Shown: positions 21,020 through 31,559 of the stretch, one piece after another
How positions within the stretch are numbered: position 1 is the first letter of the stretch
How the letters are laid out: each line of letters opens with the position of its first letter
NCBI GenBank assembly: GCA_964019335.1
Contig: OZ025694.1
Location: forward strand, 476,324-540,323
DNA: 64,000 nucleotides
Reading direction: 5' to 3'
From: Diplonema japonicum
Taxonomy: Eukaryota; Euglenozoa; Diplonemea; Diplonemida; Diplonemidae
Notes under the pieces: model-generated
What the model saw: only the letters and a program-made list of their open reading frames with translations
The model's database searches: none
Told to the model about the DNA's origin: nothing
Program-made: the position numbers and the translations under genes

Positions 21020-21039
21020 TTCTTTCTTTCCCCTCTTAG
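21020..21039 (+). promoter_or_regulatory. Pyrimidine tract with AG before MRH gene
   Basis: A run of T and C ends in CTTAG at 21039, 62 bases before the ATG at 21102. It resembles a splice acceptor, cis or spliced-leader. Confidence 0.4.
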
Positions 21040-21101
21040 AAATCCCTTATTAAACTAAAAGGAGAGCAAGAAAAAAGAAAAAGAAAGAAAAAAAGAAAGA
21101 G

Positions 21102-21863
21102 ATGCGAACGATCGTGAGCCTGCTGCTAGCGGGGTGCGTGGCGGCTGTCGACGAGTGCATCATACAAACGTCGGACGGGAACACGCTGGACCTCAGCGGG
21201 CTGCCTATGCAGGTCTTTAAGATGCAGTCGGCACCTTGGAACGACGTGGAAACCCTGTCATTCGGCTGGTGCCAGAAGTCGGTGTTGGCAACTAACGTAC
21301 CGGAAGGAATGACGCCGTGCTCCGGGTATCCTTTCTACTTCACGAAACATGCCGCGTCAGGGCACTGCGACCAGCTTCTACCGGAGTGGAAGGGGAGCCA
21401 GGTAAAGATGGAAAACGATGGGTACACAGTCACGTACACAATTGCAGACACAGCAGGTTATGTGACAGCAACCTTCACGTTGAAATGCGACAAAGATATG
21501 GAGCCCGAAGAGATTGTGTGTGACCCTTCTGTGAGAAATGGGTGTTATCTTAATAGGGAAAACGGGCCAACAACGGGCACGTACGTCTTCGAGACGAGCT
21601 TCCTGACTGGCGCTACGTGCCCACAGCCCTCTTCCTCCTCCTCCTCGGCGTGTGGCGGTGGATGTGCCTTCCTCATTATTTTCTTCGTTGGCGGCTTCCT
21701 CTATCTCGCAGGTGGCATGGCGTACAATTTCAAGTTCAAGGAACAGCGTGGTGTGGATATGATCCCTAACCAGGAATTCTGGAAGTCCATCCCCTCTCTC
21801 ACTAAAGATGGTGCTGTGTTCCTTGGGGGTAAAATAAAGGATTTGGTTAGTGGGAATAAATAG
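21102..21863 (+). CDS. MRH-domain type I membrane protein (M6P-receptor/ATG27-like)
   Basis: A 253-residue protein: signal peptide (MRTIVSLLLAGCVAAV), a Cys-containing luminal domain (about 18-170), a Ser-rich linker, one transmembrane helix (AFLIIFFVGGFLYLAGGMAY) and a short cytosolic tail. The tail (RGVDMIPNQEFWKSIPSLTK followed by DGAVFLGG) is very like that of cation-dependent mannose-6-phosphate receptor and related MRH proteins, where it carries sorting information. The luminal domain has the Cys spacing and YTVTYTIADTAGYVTATFTL strands of the MRH fold. Likely role: cargo or glycan recognition between Golgi and endosome/lysosome, or an ATG27-type role in autophagy membrane traffic. Mannose-binding residues could not be checked without an alignment. 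Confidence 0.8.
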   Translation: MRTIVSLLLAGCVAAVDECIIQTSDGNTLDLSGLPMQVFKMQSAPWNDVETLSFGWCQKSVLATNVPEGMTPCSGYPFYFTKHAASGHCDQLLPEWKGSQVKMENDGYTVTYTIADTAGYVTATFTLKCDKDMEPEEIVCDPSVRNGCYLNRENGPTTGTYVFETSFLTGATCPQPSSSSSSACGGGCAFLIIFFVGGFLYLAGGMAYNFKFKEQRGVDMIPNQEFWKSIPSLTKDGAVFLGGKIKDLVSGNK

Positions 21864-23021
21864 AAAGAGAAAAAAAATGGGGGGAAAGGTGTAAAGATTT
21901 GAGAGGGGGGGGGGGGGGGGGGGGGGAGGAGGAAATACGGTTCTTTCCTTCCCCATATTTTCTTATAAAAAACCGTGTGCATTGTCATTTTTTAAAAGAT
22001 CTTCTTTTTATTTTTACTCAGTCCGGAGTGACTGGGGGATTTTGTTCTTCTTTTCTGTTTGAGCAAAGTGCCTGAACAAACACACCTTCCGAATATGATA
22101 CCAGTGGCAGCTAGGTCATCGCAAATGCCCCTATGTAAGTGTTTATTTCTTTTTATTGTGCTGCAACACTCTTCCGCTCTTTGATGCGGTTCCATCTCTT
22201 TTTCTTTTCTTAGTCTGGAGAAACGGTCCTACCTTCGCTTTTCTTTTTCCTTTTTTCGAACCACGTGCATTGCGACTTTTGAACGAAGGTATGACGCACA
22301 CTGTGCACGAAGCTGCGTGGCATAGACTCGAAGGAACAAAAAGATGTTTGCTCGCTGTGGTGGAGAGCGGTACGCAGCCCTTCAAGCAAAGAGGCAGGAG
22401 GTGGTCAGATAGGTAGTGGGCGAGAACAAAGGGCGTCTCACAACGATTTCCTTTACCACTCATATGTATTATTTTCTCTCAAGAATTGTGCTTTTCAAAG
22501 AGGTTTACAAAAATATAAAACGCTACTTTTTTTTTTCGTTTTTGTTTTTTGAGCTGCAGACCTTTTCAAGCATCGAACATGCAATGCAAACCCAGAAAAG
22601 AGAAAGCTCAGCTCGGATGGTTTCATTTATCTATTCTCTCTTTCTCTCCCTTTTTTTTTTTTTTTACCCGCTTCATGAAGATCGCACCAGAGGGCTTTAT
22701 CTTTTTAATCTTTGTTTGTTTTTCTTTCCTTCTGTTCTTCTTGATTCCCCCACCTTGTTTTTGCGAAAGGTAAAGTAGGAATGACCAAACCAAGTTTGCC
22801 CATAAGCTGGTACCTGGCTGCTTCGGGGTGTGCCGGGAACGTGGGAGAGGTGTGCTGTTTTATTTTTGTTGACTTGTCTATTTTTTTAGCCCCCCCTTTT
22901 TTTTTCTTTTGTTCTGTCTCTCTCCTTTAGTAAAACAAAAAAACACAAATAAAAAAATAACATTGTGGAAGTGTGGTGTGTCCCCCCTCTTTTTCTTCTT
23001 TCTGAGTTCCCTTTTTTATGC
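21864..23021. other. Pyrimidine-rich spacer
   Basis: G-run at 21906-21926, then T/C runs. Positions 22250-22470 have balanced composition with a + frame ending at 22416 (around AAWHRLEGTKRCLLAVVESG). No domain is recognised, and its 3' part resembles 1034-1080, so it is more likely a repeat or relic than a gene. Confidence 0.45.
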
Positions 23022-23057
23022 CCCCCCACATTTCTTCCTTTTTCTGACAACCAACAG
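23022..23057 (+). promoter_or_regulatory. Pyrimidine tract with AG before lipase-like gene
   Basis: A C/T run followed by CAACCAACAG at 23057, five bases before the ATG at 23063. Acceptor-like. Confidence 0.4.
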
Positions 23058-23062
23058 TAAAA

Positions 23063-24766
23063 ATGACGTACTCCTTACCAGTTTACCACAAAGCAGGAAG
23101 GCTCCCTCCTGAAGGGTTCTGTAGTGCGCAAGAAGGAGAAGATCCTTATACACATGCAGCAACTGGTGCGAGGCTGGCTAATCTCGTGTACAAGGTAAGG
23201 AAGATGCCGGGAGACAAGGACGAGAGAAGGCGCTTGCAGCAATGCATCAATGAATGCGAAGATCTGCCGCCCCTGACGGTGCTGGAAGCAACAGAGAGGT
23301 TTGCGTTTGTGGCATCTCTGAAGACACCGCATTTAGTGACGTGGACAGTAGCACGTGGCACAGCTAGCCCTACTGACATCGGCATTGACTTGCTGTACCT
23401 TCTCACTGGCCGCGTGCACGCTAATCCCCATGCATGGGACCTGCTCAGCTTCCACGACAGCATGTGTGAGCTCACAGAACACACACACAGCTCGCACGAT
23501 GGCTACACTGTGAACCCCTCCCTAGGCTGGACCAGTCCCATGTGGAAGGAGTCACGGCGACCTCTAACTGCCTCCTCCTTCAAAGAAGCTGTCGAGAAGT
23601 GCAATGCACGCGAAGCTTGCATCGGCTTTCAAGAGACACCGCAAGCCGATTTCTTTCAGCTCGTGAAGGAGGGTAGTACATTCGGAGGAGCGCAGCACAT
23701 ATCGTACTCAAAACCGAAAGGCTTCATTCGCATGGCAGCGGGGCACTCGAAGGGCGGTGCTGAGGTGATGGAGCTCGGGCAGCACAGAAAGGACGTAACG
23801 GTGCACTCCTTCAACGGCGGTGGGGTGCACAACCTGCGGGACCTCATGCGCACCTGCCATAACGTCACTTCGCACAAGATATACGGCGACGCCATCAGCA
23901 GCATGATGATCCCCACTGGACACGAGCGGCACTACGCGGCACTCACGGGAACAAAGCACCCTCACAGTTCATGGAACTTTTTGCCTCCTAAAACATACAG
24001 CACCAAGTCCGAGCATAGCACCAACAAGCTTGGAGTTAAACTGGTCAGCCAGCACGTAGACCACAGTGTCATACGAGAAGGGGGCCTGCTGCTGGTGTCT
24101 GTTACCGTGGAAGATGATGAGACCTGTAGCAAGGTGCACACTGCATCTTCATACGTGCTTGTGTCACTAGGGTGTTCTTTGGCAGGTGCATTGAGCGGTG
24201 GCACATGGCAAGCATGCACTATGGCGGGTCTCGTAGAAGGGTCAAGGATGATGGCTGCACAGGCCTTAGGGGGGTACGGTCTTTGTCGTGTGATTGAGGA
24301 CATGGTGCACGGGTGCTTTGACCTGAGGGTTGCTGTCGTGAGGGTGGCAACCGAGGCACTTGTGGCGAATGTGCAGAGGCGATACAGTGGGCCTGCTTTG
24401 GCCATCATGGTGATTAGTCTTCACGCAATGGGACAGCTGCTCACGAGGGTGCTGCAGCACGGCGTGGCAGACCTCAAGAAGCACCTCACCACCAATGTCC
24501 TACCGTCTGTCAAGCGTATGACTGCCTCATATGTGGGAGGCTCCATTGGGGCATCGTTAGGGTCCACTCTCGGGGCCTTATTCCCTCTCCCCCTTGTCTA
24601 CCCATTTGCCACTCCTAACCCACATCTCTCTCCTTTATTGAGCTCCACAAAACACTGGGCCACATCCCTGCTGTTTAGTGTCACTGGCAGGACCCTCGGT
24701 GCACGGTACACACCGGAATACATCGCCACCCCTTATCTGGTCCTTGTCTTCCTTTCTTTATTGTGA
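23063..24766 (+). CDS. Lipase-like alpha/beta-hydrolase with C-terminal membrane segments
   Basis: A 567-residue protein. The nucleophile elbow GHSKGGAEVME (near residue 227) and the upstream TWTVARGTASPTDIGIDLL (oxyanion/RG-T region) place it near class-3 lipases and the related Mbeg1-type (DUF2974) hydrolases, which share GHSKGG. A conserved-looking Asp in IYGDAISSMM and a following His (GHERHYAAL) could complete a Ser-Asp-His triad. Between strand and elbow (about 172-215) is an insert patterned FKEAVEKCNAREACIGFQ, similar to the Cys arrangement of PAN/Apple modules. The C-terminal about 190 residues are Gly/Ala-rich with several hydrophobic stretches, consistent with a membrane hairpin or re-entrant segments. 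No signal peptide is apparent. The substrate is unknown; a lipid is the family default. Confidence 0.7.
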   Translation: MTYSLPVYHKAGRLPPEGFCSAQEGEDPYTHAATGARLANLVYKVRKMPGDKDERRRLQQCINECEDLPPLTVLEATERFAFVASLKTPHLVTWTVARGTASPTDIGIDLLYLLTGRVHANPHAWDLLSFHDSMCELTEHTHSSHDGYTVNPSLGWTSPMWKESRRPLTASSFKEAVEKCNAREACIGFQETPQADFFQLVKEGSTFGGAQHISYSKPKGFIRMAAGHSKGGAEVMELGQHRKDVTVHSFNGGGVHNLRDLMRTCHNVTSHKIYGDAISSMMIPTGHERHYAALTGTKHPHSSWNFLPPKTYSTKSEHSTNKLGVKLVSQHVDHSVIREGGLLLVSVTVEDDETCSKVHTASSYVLVSLGCSLAGALSGGTWQACTMAGLVEGSRMMAAQALGGYGLCRVIEDMVHGCFDLRVAVVRVATEALVANVQRRYSGPALAIMVISLHAMGQLLTRVLQHGVADLKKHLTTNVLPSVKRMTASYVGGSIGASLGSTLGALFPLPLVYPFATPNPHLSPLLSSTKHWATSLLFSVTGRTLGARYTPEYIATPYLVLVFLSLL

Positions 24767-25470
24767 TGCATTCCACTACCCCTTCGCCTTTCTTTTATTT
24801 AAGGGTAGCATGGACCGCATTTTGGCTTCGGCAAATGAAAAAGATGCCTCCTACCCTCCAGGCACGCCATGGCACCGCACAGGTTAGAAGCTCACTCCAA
24901 TGTGTCGTATGACTACCCACCCCACCCCATGTACTTTATGGTACACTTGAGCGCAGTTTGACTTGTGTTGACGTTAAAATATCGAATTTTACTTTGCAGC
25001 ACCTGAGGGTGCGTGCGTATTATGACATGCTTTATATTTTAAGAAAGAATTACTTTCCCATCTGCACACAGGATTACACAAGATGCCCATGATGGAGGGG
25101 TCAAGGCTGAGCCCGTTGATGATCGCAATGGGCGACAAGCCAGCAGCAGCAGCTGGCAAGCGATTCTCGAAAGTAGTCTTCAAGGAGGTCCCCCGTAACG
25201 ATAGCATGGCATCAATGCCTGTACGTTTCAAAGCGGCACAGAGTAGTTCGCTTCCGCCTTCAAGCGTTAGTTTTATGAGGCTTCCTACTAGTGAATTGCC
25301 ACGGAAGATACCGAGGTGAAGTGTGTGAGGTGAAGTGAAATGAGGCGATCTGAAGCAGTTGTTGAGGTTTACACTTATCTGGAGTCAGTGTAGTCTGGGT
25401 GTTTGCTTTTTTGTCTTTTCTTTTCACATAAATTGAGCTTGTTTAGTAAAAACAACATTCAGATACTAAG
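24767..25470. other. Spacer with relic repeats
   Basis: Positions 24860-24985 resemble 7610-7700 and end in the recurring GACGTTAAAA motif. Positions 25000-25330 are GC-balanced and open on both strands (+ frame 25083-25319, 78 codons, Ser/Pro/Lys-rich), but no family is recognised. A T/C tract with TTTAG ends near 25446, 24 bases before the next start. Confidence 0.45.
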
Positions 25471-26661
25471 ATGTTGCAATTGGTGTCGTTATGCGTGATG
25501 GGCCTGACCCCCCCACCTGCTGTGCCTGCCTCGTTCACGGCCGACGTCTTGTCAATTACCACAAAGCCTGCCAGCGGGTCCAAGTACACTGCGCTCGAGA
25601 CGATGCTGTATGATAAGGAAAACGTGCGCCTAGCAAGGATCAGCACAACGAACACAACGCACGCACCCCCTTCATGGAGCGGGACGGGTAAGGACCTGTA
25701 CGTGCAGGCAACAATTGCCCTCAACACCACGACTTTCTTCCAACTCGATTCACGTAACTACGTTGCGATGCAAGAAAGCACCTTCCCTGATGCCTTCGCA
25801 TGGGTGCCCTTCAGCACGTACATGGGGAACACCACTGTCAATGGCGTCCCCGTCAGCGAGTATTATCTAAGCATTCCCGGGACAGGCCATTACTACTATT
25901 ATTGCACCTCTGCCGGGACACCTGTTCGAACATTCGTGAACACCACTGCCGGAGGGCTCCCGGGAGTGCCCGTCACTATCACCCTTGTTGAGGAGACGTA
26001 TACCAACCTTGTCCGCTCTGTGAACAGTACATATTTTACATCCTTCAATACAACTGCAGCCTATCACCCACCTGTGTGCCCTCAGGTCCCTAAGCCGTCG
26101 CTTGTCACGCTTGATGTGTACATCTTCCACCCACGTGACAATGTCACCATCAGCAACCAGAACGTTGCTGACATTTTAGGAGACACAAGCTTCGTGTGTT
26201 CAGATGCCATCTCCAATCACACGGCCGCCGACCACTATGATGTTGTGTCGTGGTACAAAGTCGAAATGCTGCCTGTGTGGGGGCAGTACCAGTTCTGCAA
26301 CGGATACCCCGGGCAGTGTCTTGGTGAGAATAAGTTCTACGTCGGTAGAGAGCTTCCCTTTGGAATGACACAGGGAGGAGGGCAGTGTGACGAAGAGGAA
26401 TTGAAGCAGGTGGGCACATGGTATTCGATGCCTGAGGATGCAGAGTGCAAGGAAGGGCAAGTGCCTGGCGATGGAAGCTGCACATGGAGAGTCGTGCAGA
26501 GGATGAAAACAATCGATGCGGTTGGATGTCTCTTCAAAGAACTTGGGATGCTTAGCTCTTGCCAGATGGAGGTTCCACCCTTCCAGCAGACTTCACAGCT
26601 CTTCCATGGAGCCTTCACCGCCAGCGTAGGACAGGGTGGGTGCCCTGCCATCGACCCGTGA
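25471..26661 (+). CDS. Secreted Asn-glycosylated, Cys-rich protein of unknown function
   Basis: 396 residues with an N-terminal hydrophobic leader (MLQLVSLCVMGL) and no other membrane segment, hence probably secreted or lysosomal. The first 200 residues are beta-rich and carry many N-glycosylation sequons (NTT, NTTT, NST, NNT-like), with a pattern (KYTALETMLYDKENVRLARI) reminiscent of LolA/ependymin-type lipid-binding barrels. The last third has about eight cysteines in a compact pattern (FCNGYPGQCLG; CEWR-like GSCTWRVVQRMKTIDAVGC). This resembles a secreted family I have seen in other protists but cannot name. Paired cysteines suggest disulfides formed in the ER, where the PDI-like protein of this window would act. 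The function is not known. Confidence 0.7.
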   Translation: MLQLVSLCVMGLTPPPAVPASFTADVLSITTKPASGSKYTALETMLYDKENVRLARISTTNTTHAPPSWSGTGKDLYVQATIALNTTTFFQLDSRNYVAMQESTFPDAFAWVPFSTYMGNTTVNGVPVSEYYLSIPGTGHYYYYCTSAGTPVRTFVNTTAGGLPGVPVTITLVEETYTNLVRSVNSTYFTSFNTTAAYHPPVCPQVPKPSLVTLDVYIFHPRDNVTISNQNVADILGDTSFVCSDAISNHTAADHYDVVSWYKVEMLPVWGQYQFCNGYPGQCLGENKFYVGRELPFGMTQGGGQCDEEELKQVGTWYSMPEDAECKEGQVPGDGSCTWRVVQRMKTIDAVGCLFKELGMLSSCQMEVPPFQQTSQLFHGAFTASVGQGGCPAIDP

Positions 26662-26851
26662 CCCCATGAAACCAGCTCTTCATCTTACAACGAAAACTAC
26701 TAAGTTTATTCTGCTCTCTCATGCGCTATCTCGTCTCGGCAGGCCGAGCATTCATCGTCTGCTCGCATATTTTCAAATTGTTTCGCGGTTTGTTTCACCA
26801 CACATTCCTCCCCTCATTCCGTAGTAAGGGTGTAAGTAACATCCCTAATTT

Positions 26852-26894
26852 TTCTTTTTTTTATTACTTCTTCCTTGCCAAATCACCCCTACAG
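26852..26894 (+). promoter_or_regulatory. Pyrimidine tract with AG before 5-phosphatase gene
   Basis: TTTTCTTTTTT-type run ending CCCCTACAG at 26894, with a second TTAG at 26899-26902. The ATG follows at 26917. Confidence 0.4.
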
Positions 26895-26916
26895 AACTCT
26901 TAGCTAGAACTACATC

Positions 26917-29013
26917 ATGTTCTTCTTCAACACCGAACCTGAAGTGCTCCATAAGGTATGCCGGTAATAATAATTATTATAAGCAGGAGGACGCGGACTG
27001 GGAGGCTTTGTTGGAGGCTGCTCTGGAGGAGCAGGAGCAAGAGTGGGAGGAGGACGACGAGGACGACGAAGAAGACGAGCAGGCGGAGCCCGATGAGGAC
27101 GACCGGGAGGACGAAGTGGACGAGGATGACGATGAGCCGGAGCAGCCGCCCGAGCCATGGATGCTTCCCCTCCCGGAGGTGACGAACAACATCTACCTGA
27201 AGTCGTACTTCCCTGTGCTGAAGTGGAACCCGCAGAAGGCGTTCGGGCCGTCTGACCGTCGGGTGTGGGTGGTGGACCACTTCGCGAAGTCGTTCTACTG
27301 CCTGGACGCGAAGGGGAAGATGAAGAAGCAGCACGACGCGAACAAGCTGCTGCAGCTGGAGCGGAACGTGATGGACCCGCGTCGGGCGAGGCTGATGTTC
27401 TTCGACGCGCCGAAGTCGTACGAGATTGTGTTCCCGAGCAACGAGGAGAGGGAGCGGTTCTACGAGACAGGGTCGTCGATCCGTCCGGCGATCCGGGTGT
27501 ACGCGCCGAGCCTGACGAAGCCAGACACGGCGCACGACGGGGGGTCAACGACGACGACGATCGACGGGATCAAGGAGAACGCGGTGACGCAGAAGGTTCC
27601 GAACCCGTTCAAGAAGACGGGGGAGCTGGTGGACAGGGAGCTGAGCGGGCGGTGCAAGATCAACTCGAGCAAAGTGCAGGACGAGCCCGTGTCGGTATGG
27701 ACGGGGACCTTCAACATGTGCGGAGCGCCGCCCCCTCGGGACTCGTCGACCCTGGAGAAGTGGATGCCACGCGGGAAGTACGACCTGTACGCGGTGGGGG
27801 CGCAGGAGTGCTCCTACCAGAAGGACGAAGGGGAGTGGTTCTCGTACGTGCAGGAGTACCTCGGGAAGGACTACCTCACCCTGGCGAGCATGCAGGTGTG
27901 GGACATCACGGTGATCGTGCTCTGCAGGAAGAAGTGCCTGCTGAAGGTGACGAACGTGGAGGGGTCGACGAAGGCGACACTGCACAAGGAGAAGTGCGGG
28001 ATGAAGGGGGCCGCCGGAATCTGCCTAAAGTATCACAACACGTCGATGGCGTTTGTGTCGTGCCACCTCGCGGCGAGGCTGGAGAGGAGCAAAATGAGGC
28101 GTATCAACGTGGAGGAGATCGTGAACCAGATCCAGCTTGCAAACAAGGATGTGGACCTCTCGTCTCAGTTCCACCACGTCTTCTGGATGGGGGACATGAA
28201 CTACAGGGTGGAGATGGAGCACGCGGAGGCGGAGCCCCTGATCAAAGGGAACCAGTTCAACGAGCTGCTGAACCAGGACCAGCTGACGACAGAGATGCGG
28301 GAGAACGACCTCCTGAGGGGGTTCAAGGAGGCTCCCATCACCTTCGCCCCGACCTACCGGTTCAAGACGGGGTCCAAAGACTACATGAGGGACAGGGGAC
28401 GCGCCCCGAGCTACACGGACCGCATCCTCGTGAAGTCCATGCGGAACACGAACATCAAGTGCACCGGCTACAACTCGGCGGAGGGGGTCCACACGAGCGA
28501 GCACGTACCGGTGTCGGCGACCTACGTGGTGCGCTGCGTCCGTCCGCACATGTCATGCTTCCACAGGGACCAGGAGCCGAGGCCACAATTCGAGTTCTCA
28601 TCCGTGAAGTTCGTGGAGCAAGACCACCTTATGTTCAGGAAGCCGCTTGTCATGATGTACACCCCTTTCTCGGAGCACGCCCACAAGGGGAAGGCCATGA
28701 AGGCCTCAACCATGCTCCCAGAGTTCACCGGGGAACATCTCCCGGAGCCCGTGAAGTGCTCCGTCCAGATGACTGAGTACCTCGAGAAGCACTCCCTCAT
28801 CATGGTCTTCAGGGACCAGGCCGAGCCCAGGGAGGACAAGATGTTCAGGGGTGCTGCTGTCATGGAACTCGACGGCAGGGTCGAGCCCTACGACGAGGAG
28901 AGGACCGAGGACATTGAGGTCTTGTGCTTAGGACGCAAGATCGGAGTTGTTCGTGTTACCTACAAGGTGTGGTTTTTTTCAATTTTCTTGTGCCTTCTCT
29001 TGATTGCCAGTGA
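26917..29013 (+). CDS. Inositol polyphosphate 5-phosphatase with PH-like and C2-like domains, spliced
   Basis: Proposed exons are 26917-26955, 26987-28966 and 29011-29013, giving 673 residues. The N-terminus (MFFFNTEPEVLHK, then after a 31-nt intron a very acidic stretch, 15-55) leads into a PH-like domain (about 68-165). The 5-phosphatase domain (about 240-525) has the family motifs: GTFNM, QECSYQ, FWMGDMNYR, APSYTDRIL (Tyr where most have Trp) and EHVPV. The region after 540 ends in EVLCLGRKIGVVRVTYK, typical of the last strands of a C2 domain as in SHIP-type enzymes. Predicted reaction: removal of the 5-phosphate from PI(3,4,5)P3, PI(4,5)P2 or soluble inositol phosphates at membranes. Without the last intron the frame would add a hydrophobic pyrimidine-derived tail; splicing 28967-29010 gives an immediate TGA. 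Codon use is strongly G/C-ending. Confidence 0.85.
26956..26986 (+). other. Intron in 5-phosphatase gene (31 nt)
   Basis: GTATGC...AAGCAG, 31 bases, containing two in-frame TAA codons. Removal joins the ATG-initiated first exon in frame to the acidic N-terminus. Confidence 0.85.
28967..29010 (+). other. Candidate last intron in 5-phosphatase gene (44 nt)
   Basis: GTGTGG...TTGCCAG with an internal T run. The 5' end departs from GTATG used elsewhere, so this one is less certain. Confidence 0.5.
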
Positions 29014-29485
29014 GCCCGCGGCCGGTGGTCTCGTATCACTTTTGATCCAAGATCTTCGCCTGCGGCTCTGGTGGGACTGACCTAAATCTGAACCAGCCTT
29101 ATGCGGTCGGCTTGGCCGTTGCTGTAGACGGCGTGTGCCAGATAGCATGCTGCAGGAGGATGCTGTCCCCGTTCCTAATGTCATTGAGTGCGTCACACCA
29201 CAGGCATCTAGCAAGCAGTACTCATAAGGTTAGTCAAACAAACGTTTTCCAAGGCCAGAAGTGCAAGAACCTTTATGTGGGACGGAGGGAATGTATGGGC
29301 CTTAGATTACCGACGCCCTCACACCACGCTTCAGGTACTCAACTGAGCAGGTGGTCTCATCTCATTCCTCGATCTCTTAATCACATTGATCAGCTTGCCT
29401 ACACGACCAGCTCCCGATAGCTTTGTCATTTTTTCCATCAAAGCTGCTTTACTTCTTTTTTTTTTTCCTGTTCAAAAAAAAGAAA
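29014..29485. other. Short spacer, possible relic exons
   Basis: Balanced base composition with short open + frames (for example one ending SMLQEDAVPVPNVIEC...SKQYS at about 29226). None links to a neighbour with good splice ends. Treated as non-coding or relic. Confidence 0.4.
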
Positions 29486-31559
29486 ATGAAAACAACAACA
29501 AAGGTAACGAACTACGGCTACACTCCCCCTCCGGGTGGTGCTCCGGGCCGTGTCCCTGAGGAGGTCTTGATGGATGAAAGGACTGACCAAGTCTCGGAAG
29601 AAGAGTAAGCGCTGCTTCTCCGAGCTTAGTAGTAGTAGATACTCTTAAGAACCGCGGCTCCTTGTTCGAAGATACTAACACACCACCCTTTCACTTTGCT
29701 ACGTGTCTTAGATGACACGAGCTACTTATTCCCTCTTCTCATTTTTAGATTACTATTTCAGCAACAAAAAGCACTTTAGAAAGCCAGGTCACCGCACGAT
29801 GCACGACAATCATGTTCGCAGAGGGAGCAAGGGGTACGCAGTGCATGATGCTATCCTGGCGAGGACAAATGAGTTCAACATGTTTTGCATCAAGGACTGC
29901 GACGGAAGGGGGTACTATCACAGCGCATTAGAAAAGGAGGCCGCTCTGCCGTGCACGTACCGACCGGCCTTCACGTTTCTGAAACTTCTGGGAAGGGTAC
30001 TTGGGCATGTTGAGGGGAGCTGCCCCTCTGCGTATCTACCTATTGTGAAACTTGCTAACCCTATAGCCGCCCGCTCGGAGGAGGTGATCGAGATAAGCCA
30101 CAGGACCATACAAGAGGTACATGATACCGTGAACAAGGACATGTGTCTGGATTCTTTTTACAAGTCTTTAGGCGTTTGCTGTCCATCCGCAGAGCAGGTG
30201 TATGGCAGCAAGGCTTTTTGCATTACGACTAAAGAGGTCTCTGAGCTCCTGCAGTCCACGCTGGTTACTACGGCACCCACGCTCCCGAGAGCTTTCTATA
30301 ACGCTCTTGTGGGGATGTACACCAGCAATTGCAAGTTCGTTGTATTTTTCAACATCTTTAGAGCAACAAAACTGCTGGACTTGCTGGACAACTGGGAGGG
30401 GTGCTTGTCAAGCCGGAAGTCTGTTTTAGAGCAGGAGAAGAATACTCACGACGAGAGAGTGAAGTGTGCAATGCAGGCCTTGCAAGCGGGATGCTGCACC
30501 GACGAAGAGCGCAGGTGCAAGCAGGGGATGAAGTACCGCAACGAGGTGGTGGTGCGAATGCGGACTGCGGCATTGGACTTGCTGAACGACCAAGAAAAGG
30601 TGGACGGGTTGCGGGCGTGCTTCACGGGGTGGGCCAACAAGGTGCTGGAGATGCCCGCACGGTACGGGTTCACCTCCCGCGACGCTGCACTCAACATCTT
30701 AGCAAAGTCCCTCGTCGAGCTCTCGACAGAGGTCTGCATATCTCAGAAGGGCTACTTCTTCACTTCCGGCGCACGGCACCAGCACAACCTCATCGACGAA
30801 AAGCCTGCCCATCCCATCACCTTCCTGTCCTCTCCGGGGTTAGATTTCTGTTTTTCCTCCTGCACCAGCGTAGAGGGTGCTAAGTACTTCACCAAAGTCG
30901 ATAGCCCATCCAACCCATGCGCTGCGTGGGGTGCATTTGCATCTGGCAAGCATGATGAGCTCTACGAGCGTGTCAAGGTGCTGTACACTGTCATTTTCGA
31001 GTCGGCCGAGGCGCAGGTATGGTGGAGAAACCCTCATTATATAAAACAGGGAGTGAAACAGATGAGCATGCTGCCTCTGGGTCTGGGGGTGTTCCTCATG
31101 AGCCTTGGTGAGGAGCTCAAGAGGAGCGTTGTCGAGATCTACTTCAAGGTGCAGTTTGATCTTCTGGCGAGCAAGGACTGGGGCTTCGAGAATGTATGTG
31201 TTTGGCTTGTTTTCTTTTTTTAAACGCAACTCAATGACTGACAGTATTATCTAAACGCGCAGCAGTACACAGAGGTGGCGCAGAACATACTGCGGGAGAT
31301 GCCGACCAGCTGTCCCTGCAATATTGTGCTACATAAGAAGGACGCGAAGTTCTTGGCTGTCGAGCTTTCTCGAGAAGGGAAAGCTGCATTTTTGAACCCG
31401 TCCGACTCACAAGCCGTCATGCAGGGTATGATGGGCCTCTACTGGGAGAAGGGGAGGTCCTGGAACTACGTTGGTGAAGAGGACTGGGCTGCCACCAGCA
31501 CAGGTGTCCTTGCCTGTTTCGGGATCAGCAGCCAGAACATCGGTCTTGCCAGCAACTGA
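29486..31559 (+). CDS. Three-exon gene, protein of unknown function
   Basis: Exons 29486-29604, 29762-31193 and 31263-31559 give 615 residues. Exon 1 encodes a Pro/Gly-rich head (MKTTTKVTNYGYTPPPGGAP) ending in acidic residues. The 157-nt intron (GTAAGC...TTTCAG) joins it in frame to NKKHFRKPGHRTM. The 69-nt intron (GTATGTG...GCGCAG) joins GFEN to QYTEVAQNILRE. The body is mostly helical with many Cys (about 20) and no TM helix. Segments such as FHNIFRATKLL-like (FFNIFRATKLLDLLDNWEG) and VLEQEKNTHDERVKCAMQAL suggest helical bundles. I recognise no family. If exon 1 is rejected, the protein could start at the ATG at 29801. Polypyrimidine leader precedes 29486. Confidence 0.65.
29605..29761 (+). 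other. Intron 1 of unknown three-exon gene (157 nt)
   Basis: GTAAGC at 29605, acceptor TATTTCAG at 29761. It is the longest intron proposed here, and in-frame stops within it require removal if exon 1 is real. Confidence 0.55.
31194..31262 (+). other. Intron 2 of unknown three-exon gene (69 nt)
   Basis: GTATGTG...CTGAC/CTAAAC...GCGCAG. The next bases are CAG, making a tandem NAGNAG acceptor. Both choices stay in frame and differ by one Gln. Confidence 0.85.

Noticed and set aside
27265-28776. 503-codon frame overlapping the 5-phosphatase gene
   Set aside because: A shadow frame caused by strong G/C-ending codons. Its translation is Gly/Arg/Glu-rich with no domain, while the overlapping frame has all 5-phosphatase motifs.
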